From assembly GCA_021845645.1 (NCBI GenBank), contig JAJZVM010000091.1:1-15525 (forward strand): a stretch of 15,525 nt of DNA, given 5' to 3'. How positions within the stretch are numbered: the stretch's first letter is position 1; each line of letters begins with the position of its first letter. The translations under genes and the position numbers were made by a program. The notes below the pieces were generated by a model. That model worked only from the letters and a program-made list of their open reading frames with translations, was not told the origin of the DNA and searched no databases. Origin of the DNA: Bacillota bacterium (lineage in GTDB: Bacteria; Bacillota_E; JAJZYS01; JAJYTV01). This document shows, piece after piece, positions 13,359 to 15,525 of the stretch.

Positions 13359-14222
13359 TTGCTGCAACACGCACAGCAAGCCGAGAAGGTCCGGACAGGC
13401 TGGTGGCGCCGCAGGTTGAGGTTGCTCCTGGCCCTCGCCTTCGTCGCGCTCTTTGTCGCTCTGGCCCTGCTGGCTCCCTTGCTCTTCGCGCACGGATACA
13501 ATCAGCAAAACCTGATGAGTTCCCTCATGCCGCCGTCCTCCGGCAACCCACTCGGCACGGACGAGTTCGGACGCAACGAACTGGCCCGCATCGTATGGGG
13601 CGCGCAGGTATCCCTCGAGGTGGGCTTCATCGCCGTTCTGGCCGGTGCCGCTTTCGGCGGCCTCCTCGGCATTGTTGCGGGACTGTTCGGCGGCGTCGTG
13701 GACACGCTGATCTCCGCCGTGGCCGACGTGATCTGGTCGTTCCCGATCATCCTTCTGGCAATCGGACTGGTCGCCATCCTGCGCCCTGGGGTCGAGAGCG
13801 CGATCGTCGCGATCGCCTTCGGCTTCTGGCCCCAGTACGCACGGGTCGTGCGCAGCAGCACGCTGGAACTGCGCGGGCGCAACTTCGTCGAGGCCGCCGT
13901 CGCCGTAGGTGCATCCCAGTGGCGCATCGCGCTGCGACACATCCTGCCCAACGTGCTGGGCCAGATCGTCGTCCTGGCCAGCGTCGGCGTGGCTGATGCG
14001 ATCCTCGCGGAGGCCACCCTGAGCTTCCTGGGGTTGGGCGCGCAGCCGCCCCTGCCGGACTGGGGCGGCATGCTGTCGGCCGCCCAGACGTACGTGCTGC
14101 AGGCTCCCTGGCTCTCCCTGGCGCCGGGGGTAGCGATCACCCTCGTCGTCATCGCGTTCAACGAGCTTGGCGAAGCCCTTGCCGACGTCTTTGCCCCACA
14201 GCGTCGCAGCTTGGCTGGCTAG
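13359..14222 (+). CDS. Peptide ABC transporter permease, DppC/GsiD-like
   Basis: A 287-residue partner permease. It shows the DppC/OppC hallmarks: an N-terminal helix, then NPLGTDEFGRNELARIVWGA (63-82), the EAA loop around 175-200 (NFVEAAVAVGASQWRIALRH) and the end segment FLGLGAQPPLPDWGGML. Six membrane helices are present. The start is TTG 13359, supported by AGGGGAG at 13345-13351 seven bases upstream; no ATG or GTG in frame fits as well. With the preceding gene it should form the channel. The ATPase or ATPases that energise it are not in the window. The gap to the next start is 45 bases and contains that gene's SD. Confidence 0.94.
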   Translation: MLQHAQQAEKVRTGWWRRRLRLLLALAFVALFVALALLAPLLFAHGYNQQNLMSSLMPPSSGNPLGTDEFGRNELARIVWGAQVSLEVGFIAVLAGAAFGGLLGIVAGLFGGVVDTLISAVADVIWSFPIILLAIGLVAILRPGVESAIVAIAFGFWPQYARVVRSSTLELRGRNFVEAAVAVGASQWRIALRHILPNVLGQIVVLASVGVADAILAEATLSFLGLGAQPPLPDWGGMLSAAQTYVLQAPWLSLAPGVAITLVVIAFNELGEALADVFAPQRRSLAG

Positions 14223-14267
14223 TTGCGTCAGAGCGGTAGGGAGATCGGAAGGAAAGGAAACTGCCAC

Positions 14268-15449
14268 ATGGACGAACAGGTCGACCTGCTTGAGCGAGCC
14301 ATGGCCGAAGCCTCTCAGGTGGTGGCGTGGCGCCGCCACCTGCACCGGCACCCCGAACTCTCCTTTCAAGAGATCGAGACCGCGCAGTTTGTGGCGGAGA
14401 TCCTTGGCACCCTGGAAGGCGTCGAGGTCTCCAGGCCAACTCCGACCAGTGTCCTCGGCCGGTTGCGAGGCGATCTGCCGGGACCGTGCCTCGGGCTCCG
14501 GGCGGACATGGACGCGTTGCCCGTCACCGAGGAGACAGGCCTACCATTCGCGTCCGAACGTCCCGGCGTGATGCATGCCTGCGGCCATGACGGACACACG
14601 GCGATGCTGCTGGGGGCGGCGAAGCTGCTTGCCGAGATGCGGCACCTGCTGCACGGGGAAGTGCGCTTCATCTTCCAGCATGCGGAGGAGCTTTCGCCCG
14701 GTGGCGCACAGGAGCTCGTCGGACTCCACCTGCTCGACGACGTGGACTTCTTCGTCGGCCAGCACCTCTGGGCGCCGCTCGAGGCCGGCAAGGTGGGTAT
14801 CGCGGCAGGGCCCGTGACCGCGGCGCCGGACTCTTTAACCATCACGGTCACCGGACGCGGCGGGCATGCGGCGCAGCCCCATCTCACGATCGATCCGATC
14901 CCTGTCGTCGCGGAGATCGTACTCGCCCTGCAGCAGATCGTCTCGCGCAACATCGATCCGCTCCGGCCTGTCGTACTCAGCGTGACGCAAATACATGCCG
15001 GCACGGCCGACAATGTCCTGCCGAACGAGGCCACCATCGTGGGCACGGTGCGCACGCAAGACGTGTCGGTCCAGAAGCTCGTTGCCGAGCTCATGGAGCG
15101 CACCGTGCAGGGCATCGCGCACGCGCACGGGGCCGACGCTCGCGTGGACTACGAAAAGGGCTACCTCCCCGTCGTCAACGATCCGGCAACCACGCAAAGG
15201 GTTCGGACCGCCGTCGCGAACCTGCTTGGCGAGAACGCGGTGACGCAGACCGAGCCGTCCATGGTGGGAGAGGACTTCTCAGCGTACCAGCAGGTGGCCC
15301 CCGGCTGCTTCTTCTGGCTCGGCAGCCGAAACGAGGCAAATGGCATCGTTTTCCCGCATCATCATCCGCGCTTCGACATCGAGGAGGGCGCACTGCCCCT
15401 CGGCGCGGCGGCTCTCGCGGCTATCGCCCTCGAGTTCCTGGCAGGGTAG
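14268..15449 (+). CDS. M20-family metallo-amidohydrolase (N-acyl amino acid hydrolase type)
   Basis: A 393-residue M20D peptidase-like enzyme that hydrolyses the amide bond of N-acyl amino acids or dipeptides with a two-metal centre. Motifs in order are RRHLHRHPELSFQE (22-35), LRADMDALPV (77-86), MHACGHDGHT (102-111; C105 and H107 metal site), HAEELSPGG (138-146; E140 general base, E141 ligand), QHLWAP (H166), GRGGHAAQPH (196-205, lid domain), AGTADNVLPNEA and GEDFSAY, and finally HHHPRFD (364-370), supplying the last metal His. All expected residues are present, so it should be active. ATG 14268 is chosen for AAGGAAAGGA nine bases upstream; the frame is open back to TTG 14223. It appears to be cytoplasmic (no signal peptide), acting after uptake. 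The 76 bases after it show no terminator or gene. Confidence 0.93.
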   Translation: MDEQVDLLERAMAEASQVVAWRRHLHRHPELSFQEIETAQFVAEILGTLEGVEVSRPTPTSVLGRLRGDLPGPCLGLRADMDALPVTEETGLPFASERPGVMHACGHDGHTAMLLGAAKLLAEMRHLLHGEVRFIFQHAEELSPGGAQELVGLHLLDDVDFFVGQHLWAPLEAGKVGIAAGPVTAAPDSLTITVTGRGGHAAQPHLTIDPIPVVAEIVLALQQIVSRNIDPLRPVVLSVTQIHAGTADNVLPNEATIVGTVRTQDVSVQKLVAELMERTVQGIAHAHGADARVDYEKGYLPVVNDPATTQRVRTAVANLLGENAVTQTEPSMVGEDFSAYQQVAPGCFFWLGSRNEANGIVFPHHHPRFDIEEGALPLGAAALAAIALEFLAG

Positions 15450-15525
15450 GCCGCTCGGTCTTCGACCACCGCTACCGCGGCCAGGCTCCCGGCCGGACTT
15501 TGCTATCCGCCAGGGAAGCGTAGGC

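Overview
This is a high-GC (visibly well above 60 percent), gene-dense bacterial window. Operons are tight, with ATGA or TGATG junctions, strong purine Shine-Dalgarno sites, and several GTG or TTG starts. The SD strength and protein families would fit a high-GC Firmicutes, Actinobacteria or Chloroflexi-type organism, but the sequence alone does not settle the taxon. Neither ABC substrate-binding protein carries a lipobox cysteine.

Layout: (1) 1-1340 is accessory debris: the 3' end of an unrecognised, possibly transposase-like gene, a Phd/VapC toxin-antitoxin pair with its own promoter and operator, and a short Asp-box (BNR) repeat fragment. The toxin has an amber codon at codon 4 of its natural ATGA-coupled frame. 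(2) 1538-5570 is a metal-uptake operon: a Fur-family regulator, then a ZnuA/TroA-type binding protein, an ATPase and two ABC-3 membrane subunits. It is fronted by a promoter whose -10 lies inside four hexamer half-sites repeated every 9 bp. (3) 5571-7928 is an island of opposite polarity holding a secreted orphan protein, a polytopic membrane protein and a small overlapping membrane ORF. (4) 7929-8264 is a broken second copy of the 3' end of the last metal-permease gene, about 92 percent identical over about 189 bp at a constant offset of 2577 bp, with two in-frame stops. A perfect 12-bp hairpin lies just before it. (5) 8363-15449 is a catabolic cluster on the + strand: an RpiR-type regulator, a dipeptide-epimerase-like enolase-superfamily enzyme, a family-5 peptide-binding protein, DppB- and DppC-like permeases and an M20 amidohydrolase. 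No ATPase for this transporter lies in the window.

How the parts work together: the first operon should import Zn or Mn under metal-responsive, probably autogenous, control. The second looks like uptake of short peptides or N-acyl amino acids, followed by stereochemical inversion by the epimerase and amide-bond cleavage by the M20 enzyme. This recalls the dpp-ykf locus of Bacillus subtilis, which uses murein-derived dipeptides. The actual substrate is unknown: the epimerase lacks the usual DxD dipeptide-recognition motif and the RpiR SIS domain lacks the usual phosphosugar loop.

Nothing here is a clearly new defence or mobile system. The points most worth following are the permease relic flanking the reverse-strand island, the 9-bp-periodic operator, the amber-interrupted toxin and the epimerase with an altered specificity motif.
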